Shown here piece by piece: positions 1-10,030 of a DNA stretch of 64,000 nt. Numbering within the stretch: position 1 is the first letter of the stretch; each line of letters starts with the position of its first letter. The translations under genes and the position numbers were made by a program. The notes under the pieces are model-generated. The model saw only the letters and a program-made list of their open reading frames with translations. It had not been told where the DNA came from and made no database searches. This DNA comes from Tenacibaculum sp. MAR_2009_124 (GTDB lineage: Bacteria > Bacteroidota > Bacteroidia > Flavobacteriales > Flavobacteriaceae): the NCBI RefSeq assembly GCF_900105455.1, contig NZ_FNSF01000001.1:1245001-1309000 (forward strand), written 5' to 3'.

Positions 1-175
1 ACATAACGACATACGGCTGGTTTTTCTCTTTAAATTTATTACTTACCAACTTTTTAACTGATAACTTTATCGCCTCATCATAGTTTCCTTTATTAATAGC
101 CTCTTGTGTGGATTTTACGCTACTACAAGCATACCCCCATAAACAAACCACCATTAATAGTACAGTTTTTCTCAT
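1..175 (-). CDS. Partial lipoprotein gene, 3' part outside window
   Basis: A minus-strand reading frame starts at ATG 175..173 and runs off the left edge, giving 58 residues. The N-terminus is a lipoprotein signal peptide: basic MRK, a hydrophobic stretch, then GYAC with the lipidation Cys at about residue 17. It is followed by a short helical segment (INKGNYDEAIKLSVKKL) that resembles the start of a TPR-like repeat protein. The product is probably an outer-membrane lipoprotein of unknown role. The rest of the gene is not visible, so the family cannot be settled. Confidence 0.6.
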   Translation of the reverse strand, partial: MRKTVLLMVVCLWGYACSSVKSTQEAINKGNYDEAIKLSVKKLVSNKFKEKNQPYVVM

Positions 176-369
176 AAAATAGTATAGTTTCGTTTTTTTT
201 GGTACATTCAAAAAAGATACCAAACTTTAATCATTTGACAAAACTATACTATTTTAAATTTACTTTCCACATTAGATTTAAATATTATATCAATGATATC
301 AGTATTTATTCCTTAGTGCATAAATATTTTGTTATTAGAATGGCTGATTACACTTTTCATGCTCAGTCT

Positions 370-1116
370 TTACATTACTTTACTTATTGTAGATTCTCCA
401 ATAACAATTCCTTTTTTTAAACTAGCCTCTCCTTTGTATAAAATTTTGGCCTCTCCGTAAGAGGTTACTTTTACTTTTTCAGAAGCGTTTACTTGATACG
501 TTCCATCACCATAAGCTGTAACTTTAGTTTCCTTTGAAACAACATCATAAGCCATTACTTTACTAGCCCCATAAGCAGTGATTTTCTGTCTATTTATACT
601 CCCTTTCATTAGTTTAAGATAACTTTCTCCGTAAATTGTAACCCCTAGTTTATCTAAATCTACTTCGTTTATGGTTACTTCTGAATCTCCATAAATACGA
701 AGCTTACAATTTTGTTGCTTTAAAGGAGTTTCGAATGTAATTTTTTCCTCACCTCTTACAGAAAACACTTCTACGTCGGTATATGTTATTGTTAAAACTA
801 CTACTCTGTTTTTATATAATGGAGTTTTTCTGCTATACCCTTCATGTTGTGTTTTCTTACTTTTTGTATACGTTTTAGCTCCTTCTAAATATACTTGAAG
901 TGTTCCGTTTTTTATCTCGTACTTGAACTTTTCTCTTGATACATTTATATCGTCTATTACAATACTTGAGTTATTTCCTTTTTTAAACACAACTTCTATA
1001 TGCGGACTTACAATAATTTTATCAAAATTTGTGGTAAGATTTATATTTTCCTGAGCCGACATTAATGAGCTTATGAATAAAAATAGTCCCAAAAAAGAGG
1101 TTACTTTAAGTTTCAT
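370..1116 (-). CDS. Secreted GIN-domain (DUF2807-like) protein
   Basis: A 248-residue protein with a signal peptide that ends near MSAQ (about residue 21). The rest is a beta-rich domain with regularly spaced short repeats such as TIYGES, TAYGAS, TAYGDG and TSYGEA. This is the pattern of the putative adhesin head GIN domain (DUF2807), a right-handed beta-helix-like fold common in Bacteroidetes. It is probably periplasmic or surface exposed; substrate or partner is unknown. It is the last gene of the minus-strand exporter operon, 71 bp after the second permease, and may be co-transcribed. Family assignment is fairly secure; function is not. Confidence 0.75.
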   Translation of the reverse strand: MKLKVTSFLGLFLFISSLMSAQENINLTTNFDKIIVSPHIEVVFKKGNNSSIVIDDINVSREKFKYEIKNGTLQVYLEGAKTYTKSKKTQHEGYSRKTPLYKNRVVVLTITYTDVEVFSVRGEEKITFETPLKQQNCKLRIYGDSEVTINEVDLDKLGVTIYGESYLKLMKGSINRQKITAYGASKVMAYDVVSKETKVTAYGDGTYQVNASEKVKVTSYGEAKILYKGEASLKKGIVIGESTISKVM

Positions 1117-1187
1117 CTGTTTTAATTTTTAATGGTTGATATAAAAAAGACTATTTCTTTTTTAATTTGTGACACCATCTTTTATAG

Positions 1188-3608
1188 TTACTCAAACTTT
1201 AAGTATTTGATTAAATTAACCTTAGTCGCTAAATAGGCCTTAATTCCTACAACGCTAAATACTAAAAGTGTTAAGATTATTGGAGTAATTATATAAGGTG
1301 TAAATGGCATATCGATACGATACACGAAGTTTTCTAACCAGTTTTGCATGAAATAGTAACTTAGTGGAATTAGAACAATAGTAGCATAAATAGCTATTTT
1401 CAAAAACACCTTTATCAACTGAAACATGATCTCTTGCACTGAAGCTCCTAAAGTTTTACGAATAGCTACCTCTTTTAAACGTTGCTGTATGGTTAAGGTA
1501 GCTAATGCAAAGAGTCCTAACAATGAAATTAAAATAACGATTATCGTTAAAATTGTTAATAAAGTCTTCTGCTTTTGATACTTATTAAATGATTTTTGGA
1601 AGTTTTTATCCAAAAATTCATGTGTAAATGGATAATCTTGTTCAATGTTTAATTTCCAATACTTTTGAACAAATTTAACGGTCTCTTGAATATTCTCAGG
1701 CTTAATTTTAAGTTGAATATTATAAAAATTGTATTGTTTCATCCAATTAAAAGTATTCCAGTGAAAAAAGAACGTTGGAGGTATTTCTCTTTGTAAACCA
1801 AATACATGATAATCCTTTACCATACCTACTACATTAAACTTATTATTATCTTCGGGCGATAGGTATCCAACTTCTATTTTCTTACCTATTGGGTCATTAT
1901 AAATTCCCAATCCTTTTGCCATTGTTTCGTTGACAAGGATGTTTCTAATAGTGTCTGAAGCAAACTTTTCCTGTAAACCTCTTCCTTTTATGATATCTAT
2001 TTTTACCATATCAAGGTAATTAAAGTCTATAGCATTCCCATTAGAGTTCACTAATTTTTCTTTGTAATTCGTGTTTGTGGAATTTGAATACCCTCCATTT
2101 GGGACAAAGAAATTACTAGTAACCTTTGTAATATTAGGGTGTTTTATCAACTCTTTTTTCGCTACTAAATACTTATTATATCTCTCTAATCTCGAATCAT
2201 TCATATGAACCATTAATACTTGTTCACCAGAAAACCCTAAATCTTTTTCAGTCATATAATTTACCTGTTTGTAAATTATAATTGATGCAGTAAGAAAAAA
2301 GCCAGAAATTAGGAATTGAAGACCAAGCATAACATTCCTACCTATTATTCCTCTTTTACTTCTAGCGACATTTCCTTTTAGAACTTCAGAAGATTTAAAT
2401 CTAGATAATTTAAAAGCGGGAATGTATCCTACAATCAATGATAATACTATGGTAGTTAAAAATAATTTAACAATAACTCCTATTTCGTCAATTAGAATAA
2501 TTTCCTTATTCATAAAATCATTAAAAGAAGGAAGAACTAATTCAACTATTACCAGCGATAAAATAAAAGCTATTATTCCTTGAAATAATATTTCAGCGGT
2601 ATATTGAACAATTAGAGAAAACTTAGATATTCCCAATGTTTTTTTAATGCCAACCTCCTTTGCTCTTTGTTCTGCTGATGCAATTGAAAGATTAATAAAA
2701 TTCACACATGAAATAATTAGAAGTAATACCCCCAGTGACAACAAGATAATAATAAGCTCATAATTTCCCTTTCCTTCCGGACCTCCATCTTCTGTGTATG
2801 CTTTCAATCGAATATCCTCAAAGCTTTCTAATAAAATTTTCGTGCCATACTTTTCTTGCCATTCTTCTGCAGTAATTCCATCTTGTTCCGCTTCACGTAG
2901 TACCTGATTAACATGCCAAACTTGATTCATTTTCTCTTGAAGATCTTCTGCATTACTACCTTTCGTGGTTTTTACCAAGAGCCCATGAGAATAATTTCCC
3001 CAGTGTCCTTCAGGAGCATCATTAAATTGAATAACCAAATCAGGTTCCATATAATGTTTACCTTCAATTTTAAATACTGTAGTAATAATAAACGTCCTTT
3101 CATCAAAACTTAGGCTTTTTCCAATGGCTGAAACTGAACCAAAATATTGTTTAGCCAAAGTTTCAGATATGGCTACGTTATTTCTTGTTTCTTTAAACTT
3201 ATCAACGGATCCCTTAAGAATATCAAAAGGAAAGAACTCAAAAAAAGAAGCTTCTCCGCGTATTATTTTGTTCGTATAATACTTCTTGTTTCCTAGATCA
3301 ACCAATTTCGAGCTATACCAAGAATCGCTCATATAAGTTTCTATTACCTCGGGGATATCATTTTTATAGGCAACACCTTCTACAGTGGTACTAGTTGTCC
3401 ATATATCTCCATGTGACATATTATGAACTACTCTATAAATTTCTTTTTTCTCTAAATTTTCTTTGTTATACGTTTTTTCATCATTGAAATAAAGCAGTAC
3501 CAAAACAAGCACCCCTAAACTTAATGTTAAACCAGAGATATTTACGATTCCATTTAACCAATTTTTCTTTTGGTTTCTGAAAAATATTTTAAACCATGTT
3601 TGAAACAT
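1188..3608 (-). CDS. MacB/FtsX-type ABC transporter permease (second copy)
   Basis: An 806-residue permease of the MacB_PCD/FtsX family. There is one membrane helix near residues 18-40, a large extracytoplasmic domain, three helices around 285-410, a second periplasmic domain, and a C-terminal FtsX block with the conserved QQRLKEVAIRKTLGAS segment followed by three helices. Such permeases couple ATP hydrolysis in the cytoplasm to work on peptides or lipoproteins at the outer face of the inner membrane. It starts 2 nt after the preceding paralogous permease, so translation is probably coupled. Its first 20 residues are identical to those of the paralogue. The substrate cannot be told from sequence. 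Confidence 0.88.
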   Translation of the reverse strand: MFQTWFKIFFRNQKKNWLNGIVNISGLTLSLGVLVLVLLYFNDEKTYNKENLEKKEIYRVVHNMSHGDIWTTSTTVEGVAYKNDIPEVIETYMSDSWYSSKLVDLGNKKYYTNKIIRGEASFFEFFPFDILKGSVDKFKETRNNVAISETLAKQYFGSVSAIGKSLSFDERTFIITTVFKIEGKHYMEPDLVIQFNDAPEGHWGNYSHGLLVKTTKGSNAEDLQEKMNQVWHVNQVLREAEQDGITAEEWQEKYGTKILLESFEDIRLKAYTEDGGPEGKGNYELIIILLSLGVLLLIISCVNFINLSIASAEQRAKEVGIKKTLGISKFSLIVQYTAEILFQGIIAFILSLVIVELVLPSFNDFMNKEIILIDEIGVIVKLFLTTIVLSLIVGYIPAFKLSRFKSSEVLKGNVARSKRGIIGRNVMLGLQFLISGFFLTASIIIYKQVNYMTEKDLGFSGEQVLMVHMNDSRLERYNKYLVAKKELIKHPNITKVTSNFFVPNGGYSNSTNTNYKEKLVNSNGNAIDFNYLDMVKIDIIKGRGLQEKFASDTIRNILVNETMAKGLGIYNDPIGKKIEVGYLSPEDNNKFNVVGMVKDYHVFGLQREIPPTFFFHWNTFNWMKQYNFYNIQLKIKPENIQETVKFVQKYWKLNIEQDYPFTHEFLDKNFQKSFNKYQKQKTLLTILTIIVILISLLGLFALATLTIQQRLKEVAIRKTLGASVQEIMFQLIKVFLKIAIYATIVLIPLSYYFMQNWLENFVYRIDMPFTPYIITPIILTLLVFSVVGIKAYLATKVNLIKYLKFE

Positions 3609-3610
3609 AA

Positions 3611-6028
3611 TTATTCAAATTTTAAATGCTTTATTAAATCTATTTTTGTTGCCTTAAAAGCTTTGAATCCGACTACAGTGAATACCAGAATTAACAGAAT
3701 AATAGGCGTTAACAAATAAGGCCAAATTGGCATATTTATTCTATAAACAAAATTGTTTAACCAACTTTGCATAAAGTAATATGCAGTTGGAATTAATACA
3801 GCTGATGCTAATAGAGTGATCTTAAGAAATATCTTAACCAACTGAATCATAATATTATTAGCTGAAGCACCTAAAGTTTTCCTTATCGCAACTTCTTTTA
3901 ATCTTTGTTGTATTGTTAAGGTGGCAAGAGCAAATAATCCTAATAAAGCAATCGTGATTACAATAATTGAAAGAATTAGAAACATCGCTTGCTCTTTTCG
4001 ATACTTTTTATAAGTTTTAGCAAATTTTTTATCTAAAAACTCGTAAGTAAATGGGTATTTAGTATCAATATTAGTTTTCCAAAATGTTTCAATTTCACTA
4101 ATTGTTACATCAATATTTTCTGGTTTTATTTTAAATTGAATTGCTGGAATCCATTGTTTAGCAAACTCAAAGTTTTCCCATAAAGTGAAGAACATAGGAC
4201 TAATTTTTGTATCGAATCCATCAAAATGATAGTCTTTGACCATTCCTATTACTTCTAAAGAAGGTGCATCGTCTTGAAGCCAGCCCAATCTTACTTTTTC
4301 TCCAATTGGCTTTTTATAAATACCTAGTTGCTTAGCCGCCGTTTCATTAATTATTATTCTATTAATACTATCAGAAGCTATATTTTTAGAAAAACTTCTA
4401 CCCTTTAAAACTTTCAACTTTGCAAATTTTATATAGTCATAATCCACCAAATTTGATGCACAGTTGAATTGCTTTTCATTAATCGGATGTCTTAATGCGG
4501 TTCCATTAACGAAACCTTCTCCAGGAACAAACATACTTGCTGTAATCGCAATGATATTCGATTGTTTCTCTAATATTTCTTTGGTTAATTTATATTTATC
4601 ATACTCGTTTCCTATACTATAAAGATCTACAGCTATTACTTGTGATTTATCAAACCCCAAATCTTTCTCCATCATGTACGAAACTTGGGTACTAACAATT
4701 AAAATGCTAATTATGAAAAAACCAGAAATTAGAAATTGTACGCCTAACATTAAATTTCTAGCCAAATTTCCCTTTTTACTTTTCGAAATATTCCCCTTTA
4801 ACACCTCAATTGATTTGAAATTTGATAAATATAAAGCTGGAATTGCTCCTATTAAAAGTGAAGTACCTAGTACAACTAAGAATAATATCGATAGTGATTT
4901 AAAATGTAAAATTGAAATTTTAGTTTGCATGAAATCATTAAAGAATGGAAGTGCTAATTCAACAATGATCAAGGCAAAAAGAAAAGAGACCAATCCTTGC
5001 AGAACAATTTCAAATACATACTGAAATAGTAAACTCTTCTTAGTAAACCCTAAGGTTTTCTTCACTCCTACTTCTTTAGCCCTTTGATTGCCTGAAGCTA
5101 GAGATAAATTAATAAAATTAACACAAGAAATGATTATTAATAAAATGGATAATCCTAAAAGTATCATTATTAACTGGTAATTTCCAGTTCCACTCGGACC
5201 AGCTCTTTTAGCAGTATTATGAAGGTATATGGTGCTTAATTTATCTAGTAAAATTGTTGGTATTCCAAATTTTTCATTAAACTCTTCAATGCTTACCCCT
5301 TCTTCTTCAGCAAACCTTCTATACACATTGACTATAATTTGTTCCATTTTTTCTTTTACAGAAGCTAAATCAGAACCTTCAGGGATTTTACAAAATAGTT
5401 CATTATTATGATTCCCCCAATGTACTGCAAATGGCGTTTCGAATTGCATCAATAAATCAGGTTCATAATGAGAGTTTTTAGGAACTTCATAAACACAAGC
5501 TACGAAATAACTTTTCCCATTAATTTTTACTGAATTCCCTACGGCATCATCATCCTTAAAAATACGCTTTGAATAGACCTCAGAAATGGCAATATTATTT
5601 CTCGTTTCACTAAATTTATTGACGGAGCCTTGAAGAATTTTAAACGGAAAAAACTCAAAAAAAATCGGCTCTGTAGTTATTGTTTTACTATTAAATTCTG
5701 AAACATCATTGTATTGAATGACTCTACTTCTATAAAAGGGTTTGACCATTAAAGCCTCTTTTATCTCTGGTATTTCTTTCGGGTACGTTAAATACATACC
5801 TGGATTCACCGTAAACCACACCTCTCCACTTTGTGCTTGTTTTATATTAACTCTATAAATAGTGTTTTTATCTGGGTTCCATTGATTATAGCTTTTTTCT
5901 TCATTTAAGTAAAGAATCACTAAGAGTAAGGCCGAAAACCCTAAAGTAAGCCCAGATATATTTACCACTCCATTCAACCAATTTTTCTTTTGGTTCCTGA
6001 AAAATATTTTAAACCATGTTTGAAACAT
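3611..6028 (-). CDS. MacB/FtsX-type ABC transporter permease (first copy)
   Basis: An 805-residue paralogue of the next gene with the same architecture: N-terminal helix, periplasmic MacB_PCD domain, three central helices with the EVGVKKTLG motif, a second periplasmic region, then the C-terminal FtsX domain with QQRLKEVAIRKTLGAS. The two copies probably form a heterodimer served by the ATPase at 6163..6870. A 134-bp gap separates it from that ATPase; no clear promoter was found in the gap, so one operon is likely. In Bacteroidetes such permease pairs often occur with NtrC-type regulators; the exported substrate is generally unknown. Confidence 0.88.
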   Translation of the reverse strand: MFQTWFKIFFRNQKKNWLNGVVNISGLTLGFSALLLVILYLNEEKSYNQWNPDKNTIYRVNIKQAQSGEVWFTVNPGMYLTYPKEIPEIKEALMVKPFYRSRVIQYNDVSEFNSKTITTEPIFFEFFPFKILQGSVNKFSETRNNIAISEVYSKRIFKDDDAVGNSVKINGKSYFVACVYEVPKNSHYEPDLLMQFETPFAVHWGNHNNELFCKIPEGSDLASVKEKMEQIIVNVYRRFAEEEGVSIEEFNEKFGIPTILLDKLSTIYLHNTAKRAGPSGTGNYQLIMILLGLSILLIIISCVNFINLSLASGNQRAKEVGVKKTLGFTKKSLLFQYVFEIVLQGLVSFLFALIIVELALPFFNDFMQTKISILHFKSLSILFLVVLGTSLLIGAIPALYLSNFKSIEVLKGNISKSKKGNLARNLMLGVQFLISGFFIISILIVSTQVSYMMEKDLGFDKSQVIAVDLYSIGNEYDKYKLTKEILEKQSNIIAITASMFVPGEGFVNGTALRHPINEKQFNCASNLVDYDYIKFAKLKVLKGRSFSKNIASDSINRIIINETAAKQLGIYKKPIGEKVRLGWLQDDAPSLEVIGMVKDYHFDGFDTKISPMFFTLWENFEFAKQWIPAIQFKIKPENIDVTISEIETFWKTNIDTKYPFTYEFLDKKFAKTYKKYRKEQAMFLILSIIVITIALLGLFALATLTIQQRLKEVAIRKTLGASANNIMIQLVKIFLKITLLASAVLIPTAYYFMQSWLNNFVYRINMPIWPYLLTPIILLILVFTVVGFKAFKATKIDLIKHLKFE

Positions 6029-6162
6029 ATATCATTATTTCTTTATTATGTTAACCATTGGTAGATAACTACAGATAAATTTTCAGTAGTTTCTTCCAAG
6101 GTATTTGGATTAATTTTCTTGTATTTTTTCTCGATATGCTTCGAGGATTATTCAATAAGACC

Positions 6163-6870
6163 CTATTGATTCTGTACTAATACATCAATTTTATGTTCGT
6201 TAACTTTTTGCGAAATAATTTCTCCATCCTTTAAAGTAATAATGCGTGAAGAAAAATTAGCATCATATGATGAGTGAGTAACCATGATTATAGTAGCACC
6301 ACTTCCATGCAATTCTGTAAGTAATTCCATAACATCATTACCACTTTTACTATCTAAATTTCCCGTAGGTTCATCTGCTAAAATAATTTTAGGATTTGTA
6401 ACCAGTGCTCTTGCTACCGCCACACGTTGCTGCTGGCCTCCCGACAATTGTAATGGAAAATGTTTCGCGCGGTGTGAAATCCCCATTCTATCAAGAATTT
6501 CATTCACTCTGTTTTTTCTTTCAGATGATTTAACTTTGTTATAAATTAAAGGCAATTCCACATTTTCAAACACCGTTAATTCATCAATTAAATTAAAATT
6601 TTGAAATATAAACCCAATGTTCGCTTTTCTTAAACCAGCACGTTGCTTTTCACTAAATTTTGATACCTCTATACCATCAAAAAGATAGCTTCCATCATTA
6701 GGTGCATCCAGTAATCCTATGATGTTTAACAAGGTAGATTTCCCACATCCAGAGGCCCCCATAATTGAGACAAACTCCCCTTTTTCAACTTCTAAAGACA
6801 ACTTATTTAAAGCAGTTGTTTCAATCTCTTCTGTTCTATATACTTTTACTAAGTCTGTTATTTTAATCAT
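6163..6870 (-). CDS. LolD/MacB-type ABC transporter ATP-binding protein
   Basis: A 235-residue stand-alone ATPase with all ABC motifs: Walker A GASGCGKST (about 38-46), Q-loop, signature LSGGQQQRVAVARAL (about 142-156), Walker B IILADEPTGNLDS and the switch His in VTHSSY. The length and ETTALNKLSLEV start are typical of the LolD/MacB/YtrE group that powers MacB-like permeases. It is preceded by a small lipoprotein gene (26 bp) and followed by the two permease genes, so it should be their motor. Assignment to the ABC family is certain; a specific lol or mac symbol would be over-interpretation. Confidence 0.92.
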   Translation of the reverse strand: MIKITDLVKVYRTEEIETTALNKLSLEVEKGEFVSIMGASGCGKSTLLNIIGLLDAPNDGSYLFDGIEVSKFSEKQRAGLRKANIGFIFQNFNLIDELTVFENVELPLIYNKVKSSERKNRVNEILDRMGISHRAKHFPLQLSGGQQQRVAVARALVTNPKIILADEPTGNLDSKSGNDVMELLTELHGSGATIIMVTHSSYDANFSSRIITLKDGEIISQKVNEHKIDVLVQNQ

Positions 6871-6896
6871 AATTATATTGTGTTTCGTTTGTTAAT

Positions 6897-7289
6897 TTAA
6901 TTCCAAGTTGAAGAAAAATTACCAGAGGCATTTTCTCCACTTAGTTTGATTCTATATACTTTTTTAGGATCTATTGATATCGTTTTTTTAATGGACTCAA
7001 TACTGCTTAATGCTATCTTACATATTTGATTTTCCTTTTGATCCATTAGGTAAAAATACGCCTTGCCTTTTTCTATTTTCGATTGAATTACTATGGTTAT
7101 TTTATTTTGATTTTTTAAAGGAAGTTGCTGCTCTGTATTCCCGTAAAAGTCAGTAAAATTAATCTTATATTCATTCTGGTTCATTTTCATTTTCCAATTT
7201 TTAACTTGTATTCCGTTGAAATTTGATTTCGAACACCCCAGAAAACTCAAAATCAGTATAAAAACAGATACTCCTTTTAATGCTTTCAT
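6897..7289 (-). CDS. Small lipoprotein of the exporter operon
   Basis: A 130-residue protein with a lipoprotein signal (basic start, hydrophobic core, LSFLGC lipobox with Cys at about residue 19). The remainder is predicted beta-rich (KNQNKITIVIQSKIEKGKAYFYLMD) and resembles a small Ig-like or beta-sandwich domain. I do not recognise a family. It lies 8 nt downstream of the metallopeptidase-like lipoprotein and 26 nt before the ABC ATPase, so it is almost certainly co-transcribed and may be an accessory or cargo-binding component of the exporter. Confidence 0.65.
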   Translation of the reverse strand: MKALKGVSVFILILSFLGCSKSNFNGIQVKNWKMKMNQNEYKINFTDFYGNTEQQLPLKNQNKITIVIQSKIEKGKAYFYLMDQKENQICKIALSSIESIKKTISIDPKKVYRIKLSGENASGNFSSTWN

Positions 7290-7297
7290 TATGTTGT

Positions 7298-8638
7298 TTA
7301 GTTTTTACTTGTTTTAAAATCAATTAAAAATGGTTTCAACGGAATTCCCGTAGCCATCCTAAAGTTGTTAGAAATTAAAATTTGGTAATGTCTTTCGGGT
7401 TTTAATTTTACTGGAATTGTCCAAGATTCATTTTCACTTCCCCATTTTCTTCCGACTAAGGTTCCCTCAGGAAAAGCTTGCTTTCCTAATTTTCCAAAAT
7501 CAACACCCGTATGATAACCGTTCAAAGGTTCAGAAAACTCTATTGTGATTTCGGTTATTGCAGGATTTACATTTACCGAATGATTCTCGAATTGATTTAT
7601 ACGAGTTACCTTAGGTCGTTTTCTCTCGAAATTCTCATACAGCTTTTCCAAGGTATCTGAAAAAACATCAGTACCATCGACAAAAGACTCAATATCCTTT
7701 TCATTATTAAAATCTAATTCAATCAGTTGTTGTATAGCCACTTTTTTGTTTTTAGAACTATTGTAAAAATTTTCACACATTTGGTAACCAACATAATACC
7801 CTAAATCACGTACATTGAATTCATTTAATCTAGCTTCTCCCCATAACCATTTATTTTCGTTTACTGAATAAAACATTTCCTCTTCGAATTTTTTCAGTAC
7901 TTTTTTCATGTTTTTCTTTCCATATGCTATAGCTGGCACTGCCGATACGCCTCCCATAGCTTTTACTGACACAAATTCCGCAACACCTTCATAAATAGCA
8001 AGTGATAATATGTTATGAACCATTGCTTTTTGTTGAGTATGAACATATTCATGTACATTCAATAAAACCAAATCATTTATAGGGTTTGAGTTAAAATACT
8101 TTCTTCGAGCACTCTGTATTTCTTCAGGAAATTCCGTAGATACTGTATTCTTATCTGTCATTGCAAATTCACTACCAATCAATACTAAACTGTCTAAAGT
8201 GGTTCCTGATGTTCTAAATGCCCCGATGATAAAAAATATTTTGGCCGGTTTTAAATCTGGATATATATTCTTTAACTTTTGTATTCCTTCTTCTAAATCT
8301 GAACTCAACTGATTTGCTTTCAAAGTATTCTTTCTAATCGACGACCAGAATAACGGATAATTATTGATAGAATTAATATAATCTGTAGCTTTATAATTCC
8401 TTACAAATCTAATTGCTTTCAATCCTTCCGTCCCTTTCTTGAAATATAAACTATCAAGATATTTGTATTGAAGAGTAGAATCTTTAGTCGCTGTTATGTT
8501 ATCATAAGCATTCCAAAAATTATCTATATCTGAAGTTATGATATTGCCTCTTTTTTGACAACCTGATATCATTACTATTAATAGTATAAATAATAATTTA
8601 ATGATATGATTAAAAGAGTTTTTTAACTTGAGTATCAT
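7298..8638 (-). CDS. HExxH metallopeptidase-like lipoprotein
   Basis: With the ATG at 8638 the protein has 446 residues and a good lipoprotein signal (LLIVMISGC, Cys at about 27). A GTG at 8668 would add ten residues before the signal and is less likely. The central domain has HEYVH at about 196-200 and YEGVAEF about 17-20 residues later, the HExxH...EGxAE layout of gluzincin-type zinc peptidases. The last ~100 residues look like an Ig-like domain. It sits between the HlyD-type adaptor (40 bp upstream) and the small lipoprotein. A surface peptidase in an exporter operon could process exported peptides, but this is inference. Confidence 0.65.
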   Translation of the reverse strand: MILKLKNSFNHIIKLLFILLIVMISGCQKRGNIITSDIDNFWNAYDNITATKDSTLQYKYLDSLYFKKGTEGLKAIRFVRNYKATDYINSINNYPLFWSSIRKNTLKANQLSSDLEEGIQKLKNIYPDLKPAKIFFIIGAFRTSGTTLDSLVLIGSEFAMTDKNTVSTEFPEEIQSARRKYFNSNPINDLVLLNVHEYVHTQQKAMVHNILSLAIYEGVAEFVSVKAMGGVSAVPAIAYGKKNMKKVLKKFEEEMFYSVNENKWLWGEARLNEFNVRDLGYYVGYQMCENFYNSSKNKKVAIQQLIELDFNNEKDIESFVDGTDVFSDTLEKLYENFERKRPKVTRINQFENHSVNVNPAITEITIEFSEPLNGYHTGVDFGKLGKQAFPEGTLVGRKWGSENESWTIPVKLKPERHYQILISNNFRMATGIPLKPFLIDFKTSKN

Positions 8639-8678
8639 GATTTCATTTATGATTTTTAATGGTTTCACTTTAATTCAA

Positions 8679-9926
8679 TTAGCTTTTGATATTTACTTCT
8701 TCAACATCTTTAAAATCATCATAACCAGAAGTTATCACTCTATCTCCTTCTTTTAAACCACTTATTATTTCGTAATAAAAAGGGTTTTCTCTTCCTAATT
8801 TTATATTCCTTTTAACAGCCGTGTTGTCAGAATTTAACACAAAAATCCATTGCCCATTAGTTTCATGAAAAAACTGTCCTTTTGGTAATAAAACGGCATC
8901 ACTATTATTGGATAAAAACACCTTACTCTTTAAAGTCATTCCTCTTTTAATATCAGTAGACAAAGAATCACTTTGAAATAATAATTCTATCATAAATCTA
9001 CCGTTAACTACTTCAGAATAAATTTTATGTAACTCTATATTATGACTTTGACCATTTGCCATAACAGTTCCTTTAATATCCTCTTGTAATTTCGAAATAT
9101 AATATTCATCAACATTGGCCACTAGCTTATAACCATCAAGAACATCAATTTTCCCAACAGATTCTCCTTGATTATAATTTTGTCCAAGTACAGGATTGAA
9201 AGAAGACAACAGTCCATTTACAGGAGCCTTTACAACAAAATTCTCTTTGTTTTTTCTTAATAAATCCAAACTTTTTTGCATGTTACCAATGGACGTATTT
9301 ATACGTGATAATTGTGTTGTACGATTCCTTTTCTCTTCGGTAACACTTTTTTTGATTACATCACTTCTCTTATTTTGAAAAGTAAATTCTTGTGCCGACT
9401 TTTCGAAATCATTTTTGGCTACTACTCCTTTATTGTATAAGGTGGTATCAAGTGTATATTGTCTTTTAGCATTTCTATAATCGTTTTCAATACTAATCAA
9501 TTGTTGGTCTAAGTTTAATTGTTGATTGGTTATACTTACTCGAATATTTCTTAAGTTATTTATTTGTTCAACAATAGCCGTTTCTTGAGTCAAGTAATTT
9601 AATTCAGCATTTGGGTTATATACTTTTAATAAAGGAGTTCCTTTTTTTACTTGTTGTCCGCTTTCCACAAATATTTCCGAAACCGAACCACCTTGAATAA
9701 CATTTACTAAGACTGATGTTTTAGGTTCAACTGTGCTATTAAACAAAACTACATCTTCGAATTCTCCTTTTTTTACCTTATTAATTATTAAAGAGTCTTT
9801 ATCAATTTTAACTTGTTTCTTTCTTGTGAGATTCATCAAAGTGAGTCCCACAATTAAAATAATAGGAATACCAATGAGTAGCATTTTTTTTAATTTGTTA
9901 TTTTTAGGTTTAATTAGTTTGTCCAT
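8679..9926 (-). CDS. HlyD/RND-type periplasmic adaptor subunit
   Basis: A membrane-fusion protein of 415 residues when started at ATG 9926 (MDKLIKPK). It has one N-terminal helix (about 13-32), a biotinyl-lipoyl-like half motif (GQQVKKGTPLLKVYNPN), a long coiled-coil hairpin (about 100-215), a second lipoyl half (VVKAPVNGLL) and C-terminal beta-barrel regions ending GLKEGDRVITSG. It should link the inner-membrane ABC permeases to an outer-membrane channel. The longer frame up to 10037 is rejected because the sigma-54 promoter at 9951..9966 lies inside the extension. It is the first gene of the operon. Confidence 0.88.
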   Translation of the reverse strand: MDKLIKPKNNKLKKMLLIGIPIILIVGLTLMNLTRKKQVKIDKDSLIINKVKKGEFEDVVLFNSTVEPKTSVLVNVIQGGSVSEIFVESGQQVKKGTPLLKVYNPNAELNYLTQETAIVEQINNLRNIRVSITNQQLNLDQQLISIENDYRNAKRQYTLDTTLYNKGVVAKNDFEKSAQEFTFQNKRSDVIKKSVTEEKRNRTTQLSRINTSIGNMQKSLDLLRKNKENFVVKAPVNGLLSSFNPVLGQNYNQGESVGKIDVLDGYKLVANVDEYYISKLQEDIKGTVMANGQSHNIELHKIYSEVVNGRFMIELLFQSDSLSTDIKRGMTLKSKVFLSNNSDAVLLPKGQFFHETNGQWIFVLNSDNTAVKRNIKLGRENPFYYEIISGLKEGDRVITSGYDDFKDVEEVNIKS

Positions 9927-9950
9927 TTTTATCCTGTTTGACAATAGTAA

Positions 9951-9966
9951 AGCTACAAACATGCCA
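9951..9966 (-). promoter_or_regulatory. Sigma-54 (-24/-12) promoter of the exporter operon
   Basis: Read on the minus strand, TGGCATGTTTGTAGCT matches the RpoN consensus TGGCACGNNNNTTGCW at all but two defined positions. The invariant GG and GC are present with exact spacing. The predicted start of transcription is near 9940, leaving a leader of about 15 nt before the adaptor start codon at 9926. A divergent NtrC-type activator gene next door, and palindromic sites about 90-120 bp upstream, fit the family rule that sigma-54 promoters need such an activator. Confidence 0.75.
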
Positions 9967-10030
9967 AGAAAAAAATCCATATGTAATCTACTAAAAAACA
10001 ATAGGTTATAGTTTAATTTCAAAACCAGAG

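Noticed and set aside
199..420. Plus-strand frame of 73 codons at the left end
   Set aside because: It overlaps the end of the GIN-domain gene and has the composition of AT-rich intergenic DNA.
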